DNA of 64,000 nt from Megamerina dolium (lineage: Eukaryota > Arthropoda > Insecta > Diptera > Megamerinidae), in assembly GCA_963854835.1 (NCBI GenBank), contig OY978527.1, forward strand, positions 15,633,584 through 15,697,583, written 5' to 3'. Of this stretch, positions 11,051-23,424 are shown in pieces. The stretch's first letter is position 1. Each line of letters starts with the position of its first letter. Both the position numbers and the translations under genes were made by a program. Under the pieces are notes generated by a model that saw only the letters and a list, made by a program, of their open reading frames with translations, ran no database searches and was not told the origin of the DNA.

Positions 11051-12800
11051 TCACTTTTGTCGCCATCAGCTTGTCATTTTTCAAAATATTATCCTTTAAG
11101 CTTTAGACAATTTTGTGTTGAAAAAAAAAAAAACAGATCAACAACAGCTCTACAAATCAATTGTTACTGAAATTAATAAATAAGACGGTTGGTTATAGAG
11201 ACATTGCACCCCATTGCGGCATGGTTTGGGTTAATGTTTGTTAATGACGAGCTTTTAATAGATTGACAATACAATGTATTGATATGCAAGATCTTCCAAG
11301 GATAATAAAAACTAGATCATAGCGCAATTAACATCATAAAAACATTAAACCTGGCGCTGTAGAGTTATATATCATTTTTTGGCGGACTTTGCTAATTTGA
11401 ATATTTTATTAAAAATTTGCGTTTATGTACTATGTACTTTTCCTATTATTTAAATTTATATTTTTTGCTTTCATTAACTTTAAAGGTTAATGGATTTAAG
11501 TACGTCAAATAAGTTCATTTACAATTGCAATTTAATTATTTTCTACTTGTTTTATGATTATTTTTATATATTTTTATTTCTAAATTTTTGCTTTTAATTC
11601 GATTTTTTTTTATATTTGTTTCTAAAGATGTACTACTTTTTGTCATAAAATGCATTCATGGTTGGAATTTATTTTTAAATATTTTTAAATTAACAATATT
11701 TTAAGTAGGAAAAGTTTAATAACCTCTGAAATGCTGTAATACTATCAGCATATTTATATATTCAATTAATATGGAAAAAAGGAAAACAATAAAATTACTA
11801 GCGAAACTGCAAAAATACAAAAAAAAAAAAAACTCAAACCAAAGTGTTAACAAACAAACACGCGATAGCAACAACAATTAATACTGATTGGGGGTGGGGT
11901 AAATGAGTAAATACCAATATGCATATGTATCATGCTGCTGCACGAGTGTGCTTATTTGTAGTTCGCTCAACTTCGTACATATGAATATTTGAAATGTCGT
12001 CAAACATGTCGTTCATACGTGTATTTTTCATTTCTTAATTGTTCATGCATGTGTCGGGAATTTGGCAAAAAATGTGATTATGGAATAGAACACAAACTGT
12101 ACTTAATTGGTATTTGTAATTTTATCTATCTTTATATTTCAATGCATTTATTTATTGACTTTCCTCGAATATCAGTTCGAATTGCATATGTCATTAGTAT
12201 CAAATCAAGTACACTCGTGCAACCCTGTAAAATATATATAAAATATATTATTTATTTTTCTATTGCATTTAAATTGAATTAATTATTTCTACAAAGCATT
12301 TCCGCCAGCCATTGACCCAGTTTAAAAAAGCATAAAAAAAAACCACATCCATTATCAATACTTATTGATATTAACAAATTCATACAGTAATCGAAGGTAT
12401 TGTTGTCAGGCTGCGATCACAATAAGACGGATATTTACTGTTTTCGCTATACATATACAAAAATGAGATTATAATTTATTAATTTTCGTATTTTAAATAT
12501 TCTCTTCATTCATGATTTTTTATTATTGAACTTTGACTACTTTATGTACATATATTTTTCTTATTCCGCTATATACGAGTAGTTAAAATGCATACGTATA
12601 TCATAACATAATAGACAAGTAATCACTTCTCGTTTTTAATGGATTTACCGATTCGACATTAAAACAAAAAATATTTGCAGTACGCCATGTCTGTCACGTA
12701 CGAGTAGTTATACACCGACTTGTTCAAAATGTGCATATTGCTATTCTCTGTACTGCGGAGAGACAGAGAGTAAATTAATATAAGCCGGTCTGCACTAGGA
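11051..12800. other. AT-rich intergenic DNA, nothing recognised
   Basis: Very AT-rich; an open frame at 11989-12282 has no recognisable domain and composition like its surroundings. Confidence 0.5.
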
Positions 12801-12988
12801 GCAATTTATGGGCACCTACAGGGATATTTGATGACTTTCAGGTGTTTTTATGTGTAAAATGTTGAGTAGTAAACATTGGAGTTTGGTCATATATTTGACC
12901 ACTCAAAGAGCACCCTGGTGGCTGTGGGAGCAAAATTTATGAAAAATTGTCAAATATACATGGCATCCCTTTTAATATAGATTCTAAG
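12801..12988 (+). repeat. family D repeat fragment (left of LINE A insertion)
   Basis: Carries 'gtcatatatttgacc' and 'gcaccctggtggctgtggga', matching the family-D block near 9970-10010; interrupted at 12989 by LINE A and apparently resumed at 14611. Confidence 0.5.
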
Positions 12989-14610
12989 TATTACTTACTT
13001 ACTTATGTGGCCATAACAACCGAATATCGATTTAGGCCGAAAATAACATGCTTCGCCAGCCATCTCTGTTCTTTGCTAGCTGGCACCAGTTAGAATTTTC
13101 AAGCGCCGTCAGGTTCTCCAGTACTTGGACTTTCCACCGGAGGTTAGGTCTTCCTCTTCTACGTCGTCCTTCAGCGGGTTCCGAATATAACACCTTCTTA
13201 GCTGGAGTGTGTTCTTCCATTCGCTCGACATGCAGCCGCTGGATTTTGATGCGCTTTACTATGTCAATATCGGCATACAGCTCGTACAGCTCATGGTTGT
13301 ACCTTATTCGGTACTCGCCACCAACGCAAATAGGTCCAAAGATCTTGCGTAGGACTTTTCTCTCGAACACTCCAAGCATTCGCTCATCCGAGATGAAAAT
13401 TGTCCAGGCTTCAGCGCCATATTTTAGGACAGGCATGATGAGAGACTTGTAGAGTGTAGTTTTTGTTCTTCGAGAGAGGGCTCGACTTCTCAATTGCTTA
13501 CTCAGCCCAAAATAACACCTGTTAGCAACAGTTGTCCTACGCATGATCTCCAGGCTGACGTTGTTGATGCTGGTTCCAAGATAGACGAAGTCCCTTACTA
13601 CTTCAAAAGCGTAGTTGTCAACAGTGACGTGCTGTCCAAGATGTCGGGACTCTTTGTTTGTTGACACTAGATACTTCGTCTTGCCCTCTTTCACCGTAAG
13701 ACCCATTCGACGCGACTCTCTTTCCAACTCTGAGAATGCTGTACTGACTGCTCGTGTGATCATGCCGATTATGTCAATATCGTCGGCATACGCTAACAGC
13801 ATGACACTTTTGTTGAAGATAGTACCATTATGTCGTAGAGCAGCAGCTCGTATTATTTTCTTCATAATAAGATTGAAGAAGTCGCACGATAACGAATCAC
13901 CTTGTCTGAAACCCCGTTCGGTATTAAACGGTGCGGAGAGGTCCTTCCCAATTTTCACTGCACAACGGGAGTTATGCAGTGTCATTCTACAAAGTCGAAT
14001 GAGCTTTGCAGGAATACCCAACTCAGACATTGTTGCGTAGAGGTAATCCCTTACCGGACTGTCGAAAGCGGCTTTATAATAAACAAATAGGTGGTGTGTG
14101 TCGATCTGATTTTCTTGGGTCTTCTCCAGAGACCCAAGAAAAGGCGAAGAGTGAAAATCTGGTCGATGGTGGATTTGCCACATCTGAAGCCGAACTGACA
14201 AGGTCCAATCAGGTTGCTTCAACCTTTCACACAGTACGCTCGATAGAACCTTGTATGCGATGCTCAGGAGACTCATCGCCTCCGGTCTTAAACAACTCGG
14301 CAGGCAGGCGATCAGCACCTGCAGCTTTGTTGTTCTTCAGCCTTAAAATAGCCGTTTCAACCTCGTCATAGTCGGATGGTGGAACATCAACACCATCATC
14401 TGTAATTGGGGTTATCGGGCAATCTCCTCCACTGACGGAATTGTTGTTAGCATCGCCATTCAGTAACGTGGAGAAGTGTTCCCTCCATAGGCTTAGTACA
14501 CCCTGGACATCTGTAACCAGATTCCCATTTCCATCACGACAAGAAGTGGATCCGGGATTTAAACCTCCACTCAGGAGCTTGATCTTTTCGAAGAATTTTC
14601 GAAGATTATA
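12989..14610 (-). mobile_element. LINE A: non-LTR retrotransposon, 5'-truncated, with decayed reverse transcriptase
   Basis: The longest minus-strand frame (13032-14318, 428 aa) covers most of a reverse transcriptase: LLSIAYKVLSSVLCERLK, a RQGDSLSCDFFNLIMKK block, catalytic LLAYADDIDIIG, LTVKEGKTKYL, FVYLGTSINN, ALSRRTKTTLYKSLIMPVL and YGAEAWTI, then a C-terminal GRRRRGRPNLRW motif. An upstream frame (14227-14640) carries the linker GVLSLWREHFSTLLNG and ILRLKNNKAAGADRLPAELF. The join between the two, at LFKTGGDESPEHRI, is frameshifted and lacks part of the palm domain, so no active enzyme is expected. The 3' end (low coordinates) is followed by TTAC repeats (minus-strand GTAA tail), typical of a microsatellite-type LINE tail. 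No endonuclease domain remains. The clade (RTE-like or other) is not resolved. Other copies: 4406, 10236, 37247. Confidence 0.9.
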
Positions 14611-14800
14611 AGTATGTTCAGAAAAAATATTGAGGAGCAAAAATTAATAGGGGTCAGTCATACAGTTTAGCCCTATAGGGGCGATTCTGGGTATATTAAT
14701 GAATGCTTCAACTTCTTCCCTTCTTTTACTGAGATTAAGGTATGAACTACGACTTGATGGAGTTAATTCAAACCCTGATACGAATTCAGCCACCCCAAAT
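14611..14800 (+). repeat. family D repeat fragment (right of LINE A insertion)
   Basis: Contains 'ggggtcagtcatacagt', 'ctataggggcgattctggg' and 'aattcaaaccctgatacga', each matching the block at 10075-10225; consistent with LINE A having inserted into a family-D repeat. Confidence 0.5.
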
Positions 14801-15751
14801 AAGTATAGCAATGTATATCTGTAAAAAACGTATTTAAATGAAATATTAAGTGAAATCGTTATCCCTTTACTATCCGTTAATCCCCGTTCTGGAAAATTGT
14901 CAAATATAAATAGTAGGAAGTATTCAAAAAATAAAAATGATAGATGAATTTTGCATTATTTTCCTTCAAAATTGAATTTTAGACATTTTTAACTTGAACT
15001 ATTCTACCAGGTACAGAGACCGGCAAATAATAATTTTGCATATAACACTTTTCTTTTAATTACGCGTATCTTTAAAAAACAATTTTGTTTTCAATATTGG
15101 GCCATTTCTTAACTCTAAATTTCAACTTTAAACGGAAGAACGAAGAATTATGCATTAAGTCGATATTTAAGCATGTTGAATTTTAATGGCAATGCTGGCA
15201 GTTCATAATTTTTCATAAAATAATTGACAAAGGTATTAGGAATTTGGCGTCTCGGGTCTTCTACTACTTTCATCAAATTCATTAGAATTTAATCACTATC
15301 GTGAGAGAAATATAACGCGTGAATAAATCACAAAAATTCCACTATATAATCTCAAGATACAATTTCATAAAGCTCATTTCATTTTTTAAAACACTGTATA
15401 AACTATACATGTCTATTGCTTTTTTCTTTCTGTGAAGAGAAGAAAATCTAACACTTGAATAATGGAAATTTTAAAACTACAAAATTGTTCAAAGAGGTCA
15501 TATTCTGTTGACCAAATCCTATAATCATATATTTACATGCTAAGAATTTGTTTACAGCTTTAAATAACTCTAGCCACTTGAATAATATCTTACCATTTCA
15601 AACGTAGTACCACAATTGCCAGAAACAGAATTAAAAGCCACTCACCTGAAAAGAATAAATGGGAAATATAATGAAATTAGTAAAATGTTTTTAAAGATTA
15701 AAAAATATATTTAATGTTTAATTTATAATAATAACATTGATTTAAATTTCT
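14801..15751. other. AT-rich DNA upstream of the first GMC gene
   Basis: No coding exon established. A minus-strand stretch at ~15599-15650 lies between acceptor-like 'ttcttttcag' and donor-like 'gtaaga' and could encode a short hydrophobic peptide, but has no start codon or neighbouring exon. Confidence 0.4.
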
Positions 15752-15774
15752 ATTTTTTTTTTATTTACTTGCAG
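15752..15774 (+). other. candidate 3' splice site of a 5' UTR exon for the GMC gene
   Basis: A T-rich tract followed by 'ttacttgcag' (AG at 15773-15774) is a good fly-type acceptor. The proposed exon 15775-16032 is non-coding and holds two short upstream frames (ATG at 15786, 3 codons; ATG at 15825, about 14 codons). A donor in a more distant first exon is implied but was not located. Confidence 0.45.
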
Positions 15775-16032
15775 ATTTCAATACTGATGACATTCTAAAA
15801 TCGTCTGTTATCATCCTGCTTACAATGAGTAAGCGAAAAAAGATATTCATACAATTCGACGGTTAAAAAGCTGATTAAAGGAACGCTATAAAAAATCTAT
15901 GTCTCCGAATTTGAAGTGTCAAAAAAACGTAGATAACGCTCAGAGCTAGGACGCCCTAAGAGCATAGTACTGAATATCCAATAAATCACATCGTCTAAAT
16001 TCCTCTTACAAATACTACCAAATCCAAAGAAT

Positions 16033-17922
16033 ATGGTACTCAATCTACTCTTCATAACAACTGTGATAAAATCCACATTTGGAGTGGTAACTACAGGTCT
16101 ATGGCTTATACCACTACTATTGGCCGCCATAACCTATTTCAAATATGATACAATGGACCCGGAATCGAGACCAATTGATCAGCTGCATTTATTGCCAGTC
16201 TATGATTTTATTATTATTGGTGCTGGTTCGGCGGGTGCGGTTGTGGCGAACCGTTTGAGCGAGAAACGTGACTGGAGTGTTCTGTTGCTGGAAGCGGGAC
16301 CCGATGAGAATGAGATATCAGATGTGCCATCTCTGGCGGCATATCTACAATTGAGCAAACTCGACTGGCAATACAAGACACAGCCGTCGAATAAAGCATG
16401 TCTGGGTATGAAGAATAATCGTTGCAATTGGCCACGCGGCAAAGTACTGGGCGGTTCGAGTGTGCTCAATTATATGTTATATGTTCGCGGTAATCGATAC
16501 GACTACGACCATTGGGAGTCTCTGGGCAACACTGGCTGGGGTTATGATAATGTGCTGCATTACTTTAAAAAATCCGAGGATAATCGCAACCCATATTTGG
16601 CGAATAATCCATATCATGGACAAGGCGGCTACTTGACAATACAAGAATCACCTTGGCATTCACCATTGGTTGCCGCCTTCGTTGAGGCAGGTACAGAGAT
16701 CGGCTACGAGAATCGTGATATTAATGGTGAGAAACAGGCTGGTTTTATGATCGCACAGGGCACGATACGACGCGGTTCGCGCTGCAGTACGGCCAAAGCA
16801 TTTCTTCGCCCGATACGACTGCGGAAAAATTTCCATCTCTCGCTAAATTCGCATGTGACCAAAGTGATTATCGATCCGGAGACGATGCGTGCAAAAGCAG
16901 TAGAGTTTATCAAATATGGCAAACTTTATCGTATACAAGCACGTCGCGAGATTATACTTTCGGCTGGTGCAATCAATACGCCACAACTGCTAATGCTTTC
17001 CGGCATTGGACCCCGGAAACATTTAGAGGAGCATGGTATTAAGGTGCTACAAGATTTGCCGGTAGGCGAGAATATGCAAGATCATGTTGGTATGGGCGGT
17101 CTTACGTTTACGGTGGACAAGCCGGTTGGAATTGTCCAAGATCGCTTCAATCCCACTGCGATCACATTTCAGTATGTGCTACGCGAACGTGGTCCCATGA
17201 CGACGTTGGGCGGTGTCGAGGGTCTGGCTTTTGTGCACACACCATATTCGAATAAATCGATCGATTGGCCCGACATACAATTTCATATGGCGCCTGCCTC
17301 CATCAACTCCGATAATGGTGCGCGTGTCAAGAAGGTGCTCGGCTTGAAGGAATCCATGTACCAAGATGTCTATAAGCCAATAGCAAATAAAGATTCATGG
17401 ACTATCATACCGCTACTGCTGCGACCACGTTCGCGCGGTTGGGTGCGGCTCAGTTCGTCAAATCCATTTCATTATCCGCTGATTAATGCCAACTACTTTG
17501 ATGATCCATTCGATGCGAAGACACTGGTCGAAGGTGCTAAGATTGCTCTGCGCGTCGCAGAGGCAAAAGTTTTTCAACAATTCGGATCACGTCTCTATCG
17601 TAAACCGCTGACAAATTGTCGCAAATACAAATTCTTCTCGGATGCATATTTGGAATGTCATGCACGCACAATCTCTATGACTATTTATCATCCATGTGGT
17701 ACAACGAAAATGGGTCCAGCATGGGATAAGGAAGCTGTGGTGGATCCACGTCTACGAGTCTACGGAATACGAGGTTTACGTGTGATCGACGCAAGCATTA
17801 TGCCTACGATTAGCAGTGGCAATACAAATGCACCAGTGATAATGATCGGTGAAAAGGGTGCCGATCTAATTAAAGAGGATTGGCTTAAGAATCCAGATTA
17901 TAAATATATAAAAAGTAGTTAG
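16033..17922 (+). CDS. GMC-family FAD oxidoreductase, membrane-anchored, His-Asn active site
   Basis: A flavoenzyme of the glucose-methanol-choline family, expected to oxidise an alcohol (sugar, sterol or other) and reduce O2 or an acceptor; the substrate cannot be read from sequence. Residues 22-36 are a hydrophobic segment ([15 protein letters not shown]) suggesting a signal-anchor. The FAD dinucleotide-binding motif GAGSAG is at 63-68 with the ADP-ribose acidic end LLLEAGP ~25 residues later; the first GMC signature ([20 protein letters not shown]) is at ~134-155 and the second ([16 protein letters not shown]) at ~313-328. The catalytic pair by spacing is His553 ([11 protein letters not shown]) and Asn597 (SGNTNAP), 44 apart, as in choline oxidase. 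At 629 aa it has full family length and is a single coding exon. The start is the first in-frame ATG and precedes the anchor. It resembles the Drosophila X-linked CG95xx GMC genes (CG9518-like from memory, not searched). A poly(A) signal lies at 18084. Confidence 0.95.
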   Translation: MVLNLLFITTVIKSTFGVVTTGLWLIPLLLAAITYFKYDTMDPESRPIDQLHLLPVYDFIIIGAGSAGAVVANRLSEKRDWSVLLLEAGPDENEISDVPSLAAYLQLSKLDWQYKTQPSNKACLGMKNNRCNWPRGKVLGGSSVLNYMLYVRGNRYDYDHWESLGNTGWGYDNVLHYFKKSEDNRNPYLANNPYHGQGGYLTIQESPWHSPLVAAFVEAGTEIGYENRDINGEKQAGFMIAQGTIRRGSRCSTAKAFLRPIRLRKNFHLSLNSHVTKVIIDPETMRAKAVEFIKYGKLYRIQARREIILSAGAINTPQLLMLSGIGPRKHLEEHGIKVLQDLPVGENMQDHVGMGGLTFTVDKPVGIVQDRFNPTAITFQYVLRERGPMTTLGGVEGLAFVHTPYSNKSIDWPDIQFHMAPASINSDNGARVKKVLGLKESMYQDVYKPIANKDSWTIIPLLLRPRSRGWVRLSSSNPFHYPLINANYFDDPFDAKTLVEGAKIALRVAEAKVFQQFGSRLYRKPLTNCRKYKFFSDAYLECHARTISMTIYHPCGTTKMGPAWDKEAVVDPRLRVYGIRGLRVIDASIMPTISSGNTNAPVIMIGEKGADLIKEDWLKNPDYKYIKSS

Positions 17923-18083
17923 TAGATGGAGAGAGAGAGAGAGAGAAGAGCAGTGGATATGATTTTTAGTAATATTGTAAATAGTGTTTCACTACCATGA
18001 TCAAAACGAATATTATTGAAGTGGGGGGGTGATGTTAGCTTTATATTTTAAGGGTGCCATGATCATTTACATATAAAATTTGA

Positions 18084-18089
18084 AATAAA
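18084..18089 (+). promoter_or_regulatory. poly(A) signal of the first GMC gene
   Basis: AATAAA 162 bp after the stop codon, the first canonical hexamer downstream. Confidence 0.55.
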
Positions 18090-20484
18090 GAGCGCACACG
18101 GCTAAATCAAAAAAAGTATAAATTCAACATAAAGGTGAAGCTATTTTCGAGTTTTTTTAAGGAACTCATTTTTCAAAGAATTATTTTTAGAAAAATTTTA
18201 AATATATGTCAGTTTGTTAAGGGCCAGTTTCCAAGATTTCATTCCAAAAATAATATTTTTCGAAAAACGTTGCTCTTATCAGAGATTCCCAGCGCGCTCT
18301 TTAGGATAATTAATTGTAAATACTATATTCCATAATTTTCTCTCATCAATTTCATCTATTGTAAGATTCCATTTCATATATTGGGGAAAAGTATCAGCTT
18401 AGCCAAAGTTCCAGCAATTTTTTCAAATATCGTCGAACTTCAAAATATTGACAAAATTCCATTCACGATTGTAGCGACTTGAAGGCATTTTTTGAGGAAG
18501 ACAAAAAACTGTTCTATTCAACAGTATCATTTATAATAAAAGCTCCTTAAATACACTCAACAATTTTTCCGGTGACAAACCTGAAAAAAGTGGATTGAGG
18601 ACAAGAGTTCTGCCGTTTGGAATACGTAGGCACCTTACAACACAGTATGAAGTTAAAATACAGCCCAGAGCTTAGGCAGAATTCGGATCAAGGTCCCTCG
18701 AACCCCAGATCATCCATTAAAAATTCTTTTATTACTCCAAAAGCTTCCGGGATTCATGATTAAAAACTCGGATCCAATTTATTTTCACAGCACTACCTGC
18801 AAATTCAATTATTATCAGCAAGACAGTGTTGCCGAGTTCGAAATCAATGGTAGTCCGACGGCTCAAGGGGCAGTGTTCACCGGATACTTCAAAATTTTAA
18901 AGTCAAAATGTCTGCAGCATTGTTTTATTAAGGTGTCAAACTCATTTAAAGCAGCTGAATTTTTATTATAAACTTATCAAATGCTTTTTAGAGCTGCCTT
19001 AATAGATTGCCAGTGTTTGCAGTCATTTTGGTATCCAACTACGGGGCTTTGTCTTAAATCATCCTTCACTTACAAAATGGATTTTATTGAAGACGAGGGA
19101 TGTAGGGGATTTCAACGATCTATCTTGAGCAGCGGCATTGAGCAAGAGAGTACCTCTGATATTTGCACTGAAAATTGAAACCTTTAATCATCTTTACATC
19201 ATGCAACTTGATCTAGTCATTCTGATATCACAACAGATCCAAGAGGGTGTGTATGTGACCCACTTTTTTGGGGGTCAACCAGTATAAACAGCTAGAGTAA
19301 AGAGAGAGAGAGAGAGTGTGCATCCTTAAGATAACGAAAGTTGGAAGTGAAGTATCCATCTCTTTGAAATAATGCCTTGTCGCCAATACAAATATAAACT
19401 GCGTTTACATTTCCGTTTCACTTACTTTTGCTGCACTTTGCTGACTTTGAAGCAATTTTTTTGCAATTTACAGCTCATGTGTCAACTGTCAAATACACTT
19501 ATGATGCACCAGACCAATGTACTGAAAATACTTTTTGCCCCTCTACACAATTTGTACATATAGTAGATATTATTAGATGTAATTATTTGTATTTGAAATG
19601 CTCAGATCTAAGTTTTATTTATAAGATAAACACAAGTCATGTATGTATATGTCTAGATGTAAATATTAATTGCATTTGTATACCTACTATTTAATTTATA
19701 CTATGCCATTTTAAATTATTGTACATACGTGTTTAGTAAAAAGATCGAATTACAAATAAATGTTAAATATTCTTTAAGTAATTGCCTAGTTGTTTATAAA
19801 CACGTTGACATTATTTAATAAACATTTTTAATTTGATAAAATTTATAGTTCTATACCTTTATTCTAAGTATTCGTGACAAGATAAGTTAAAACTTTTAAA
19901 GGAATGAAAACGTATGAGGTTAGCCTATCCCATATTTGTGGGTTTTTTTTTTTCTTCTCCATTTCTACATAATATCCGCAAAGAAGAAGAAGAAGAAGCG
20001 TGTTGTGCACTCTATTATCTATACACACATATCTTTTATGCACGAGTTAATAATTGAATTGGAATATCATATTTATCAAATCATCTCTTTCATAGTACCA
20101 CAAGTTTTTTTATTTCACGTTTTCTCAGCAATTTGAGAAATTATTTATAGTTTTATAAAAATGTCAGAGCGAACGATGAAAACAAATATATGTATATAAA
20201 ATATTGCTACAATTATTTTCATTCTTGTTTCAACTTTAATTGCGGTCTACGATCACTAGGTTTGTATGATTCATGTTCATGATAAAAACATCATTAAGAG
20301 CTTACGCACAAACATTACGAGGAGGTAACATGAAATTGAAATAAAGTGGTTGGTACTTGACTAGGTTTATATATATTTTTACGTTAAATTTATATTTCGG
20401 GATTATTAAGAACGATGAATAAACGGAGCTAAAAAAACCAGGCAACTAAAACTTCTAGTAAAATTTCAATTAGTAAATATGGAC
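18090..20484. other. intergenic DNA downstream of the first GMC gene
   Basis: No gene recognised. About 18573-18650 weakly resembles the SINE body (gtgacaaa...aaaagtg, gttctgccgtttggaa). A (GA)n run is at ~19300-19317. AATAAA-type hexamers at ~19755 and ~19818 have no assigned transcript. Confidence 0.4.
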
Positions 20485-21526
20485 AGGGTGATTTTTCAAG
20501 AGTCTTTGGATTTGATTAAAAAAAAACTCATAAAATTTAGAGAAAGATATGAAATCTTTATTTGAGTCGATAAAACGTCTATATAATTCAATGTTTAAAG
20601 ATGATTTTATGTAAATGTTGACCGTGGCTGCGTCTCAAATGGTTCATACGCTGGGTCCAATTTTGGCATACTCTCTCCAACATATCGGCCGGTATCTCAT
20701 GAATAAATTCTTCAATATTGGCTCCCAGTGCGTCAACCGTTGCGGGCATGTCGCCTTAACATAGCCCCACAAAAAATAGTCTAAAGGTGTTCAATTGCAT
20801 GATCTAGGCGGCCAATTGACCCGGCCCCAAACGTGAAATAAACTATTCACCGAACTCGCCGCTCAATTGGGCCATTGTTCCCGTGCTGTGTGGCATGTGG
20901 CATCGTCTGGTTGAAACCACATGTCAGCCAAGACCAGCTCTTCCATTTTGGACAAAAACAGGTTTGTAATCATCGCACGGTAGCGCTCGCTATTCACAGT
21001 AACGTTCCTGCCTTCGTCGTTTTGAAAAAGTACGGTCCAATGATGCCACGTATCCATTCAACCAGAAATGAGCCTCGTCGCAGGACACAAGAAGGCACTT
21101 TCTTAACCGAACATGGCAGCCCCTATTTAAAATTGCTAATAATGCATTAGTAGATCTACCAGCCCCTATTAATATCTCAGCTTGATGAAATTTTGGATCA
21201 CTATTAGGACTTTGTTTAATTATCCAAATTTTAACTGGATTATTTTTAGCAATACATTATACTGCTGATATTAACATAGCTTTTAACAGAGTAAATCATA
21301 TTTGATGAGACGTAAATTATGGCTGATTATTACGAACTTTACATGCAAACCATGAGGACAAATATCATTTTGAGGAGCTACTGTAATTACAAATTTATTA
21401 TCTGCAATTCCTTATTTAGGTATTGATCTAGTACAATGAGTATGAGGAGAATTCGCTGTTGATAACGCAACACTAACTCGATTTAAAACAGTGTTGCCAA
21501 AAAGAAAGTTGCTAAAAAATCACCCT
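20485..21526 (-). mobile_element. DD41D (rosa-like) mariner with mitochondrial DNA inside
   Basis: Ends are agggtgatttttcaagag (20485) and, read inward from 21526, agggtgattttttagcaac; the same two ends bound the deletion derivative at 56378-56707. The minus strand keeps transposase fragments: [12 protein letters not shown] with the first Asp (~21060-21090), then NDEGRNVTVNSERYRAMI, DMWFQPDDATCHT with the second Asp (QQDG changed to QPDD), and further degenerate C-terminal sequence to ~20570. Between ~40 bp of 5' end sequence and CDEAHF, the expected DNA-binding domain is missing and replaced by 365 bp of cytochrome b sequence (21120-21484). No perfect TA duplication was identified. DD41D assignment is by similarity to the intact-spacing copies at 23425 and 30067. 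Confidence 0.85.
21120..21484 (+). pseudogene. NUMT: rearranged mitochondrial cytochrome b fragment
   Basis: On the + strand, reading TGA as Trp (invertebrate mitochondrial code), the sequence gives [20 protein letters not shown], then [40 protein letters not shown] and DVNYGWLLRTLHAN to 21350. It then jumps to [20 protein letters not shown] and [20 protein letters not shown], ending at 21484. These are the N-terminal part and a more internal part of insect cytochrome b, joined at ~21350-21353 with loss of roughly 55-60 codons (the quinol-site/heme helix region) and a frame change. In the nuclear code it is full of stops. It lies inside, and antisense to, the mariner at 20485-21526. Cannot encode a protein. 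Confidence 0.95.

Positions 21527-21606
<80 letters not shown>
21527..21606. repeat. (AT)n microsatellite
   Basis: About 80 bp of nearly pure TA dinucleotides with two gt/ac interruptions, immediately flanking the mariner end. Confidence 0.95.
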
Positions 21607-21610
<4 letters not shown>

Positions 21611-21639
21611 TCAATATATAGTGTGATTATTTCATCTTC

Positions 21640-21955
21640 ATGAAAAAGTGAGCTTGACTCAACCATTCCCTTATAATAGTAATTTATATGTCAAATATCT
21701 CGTTAAGATACGGCGATATGAAATTAACAAAAATAATTCGACTTTGTATGGAGCTACAATAAATTGTAGGCGTGGCTTGACCATATATAGTGAAATTTTT
21801 CTCCTTATATTAGTTATTTATATGTCAAGTATACGTAAGTAAAAATACGTAAGTTATGACGGTTAAAAATATTTTTTTTTATTTCACGAAATTGTAAGGG
21901 ATCTACAATAAATAGTGGGAGTGGCTTGACTATTTTGTCCGAAAAATTATATATA
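21640..21955 (+). repeat. family E-prime tandem repeat units
   Basis: Two to three units with 'gtatggagctacaataaat', 'gtaggcgtggcttgacc' and 'gttatgacggtta'; similar to units at 38180-38480 and 41741-41950, and apparently a relative of family E. Confidence 0.55.
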
Positions 21956-21959
21956 TAAG

Positions 21960-23050
<1,091 letters not shown>

Positions 23051-23424
23051 GAGTATAGCTCAGTGGTGGAGTATAGCTCAATGGTGGAGTATAGCTCAGT
23101 GGACCTGTAGGTCGTGGGTTCAATCCCCGGCTGAAGCATAAATGTAATATCGAAAATATTTTTCTTTCGAACGGTACCCATCCATCGAAGAGCAATTGGC
23201 AATTCCTCAATGTGTTTCCATGTTGCCATGGAAAAGTTTCTTAAAGAACTCTGTGACAAAGCTCAGAAAAAGTGATATCACAAGTGTTCTGCCGTTCGGA
23301 ACCGGCTAAAATAAGTAGGTCCTTTCTAATATTGTCCAAAATTTAAGACGCACAATAATAATGGAAGAGAAGCTCGGCCAATGAGGCCTTTGGAGCTTTA
23401 TGTGCCACATATTTATTTTTTTAT
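23051..23424 (+). mobile_element. tRNA-derived SINE with triplicated A-box segment
   Basis: Same family as 32817-33187. The tRNA-like head contains A box 'tagctcagtgg' and B box 'ggtcgtgggttcaatccc'. Here the A-box part is present three times as 18-bp tandem units (23051-23068, 23069-23086, 23087-23102). The body follows (ctttcgaacggtacccatc, gttctgccgttcggaacc, gaagagaagctcggccaat) and the 3' end is 'gtgccacatatttattttt'. The 3' end abuts a DD41D mariner that has lost its left TIR; no target duplication was found. Confidence 0.9.

Noticed and set aside
13048..14371. Plus-strand open frames of 60-140 codons
   Set aside because: Antisense shadows of the LINE A reverse transcriptase.
16200..17364. 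Minus-strand frames within the first GMC gene
   Set aside because: Shadows of a well-supported GMC coding sequence on the + strand.
21120..21484. Functional cytochrome b gene
   Set aside because: In-frame TGA codons in the nuclear code, a missing central segment and a frame change; it is a NUMT.
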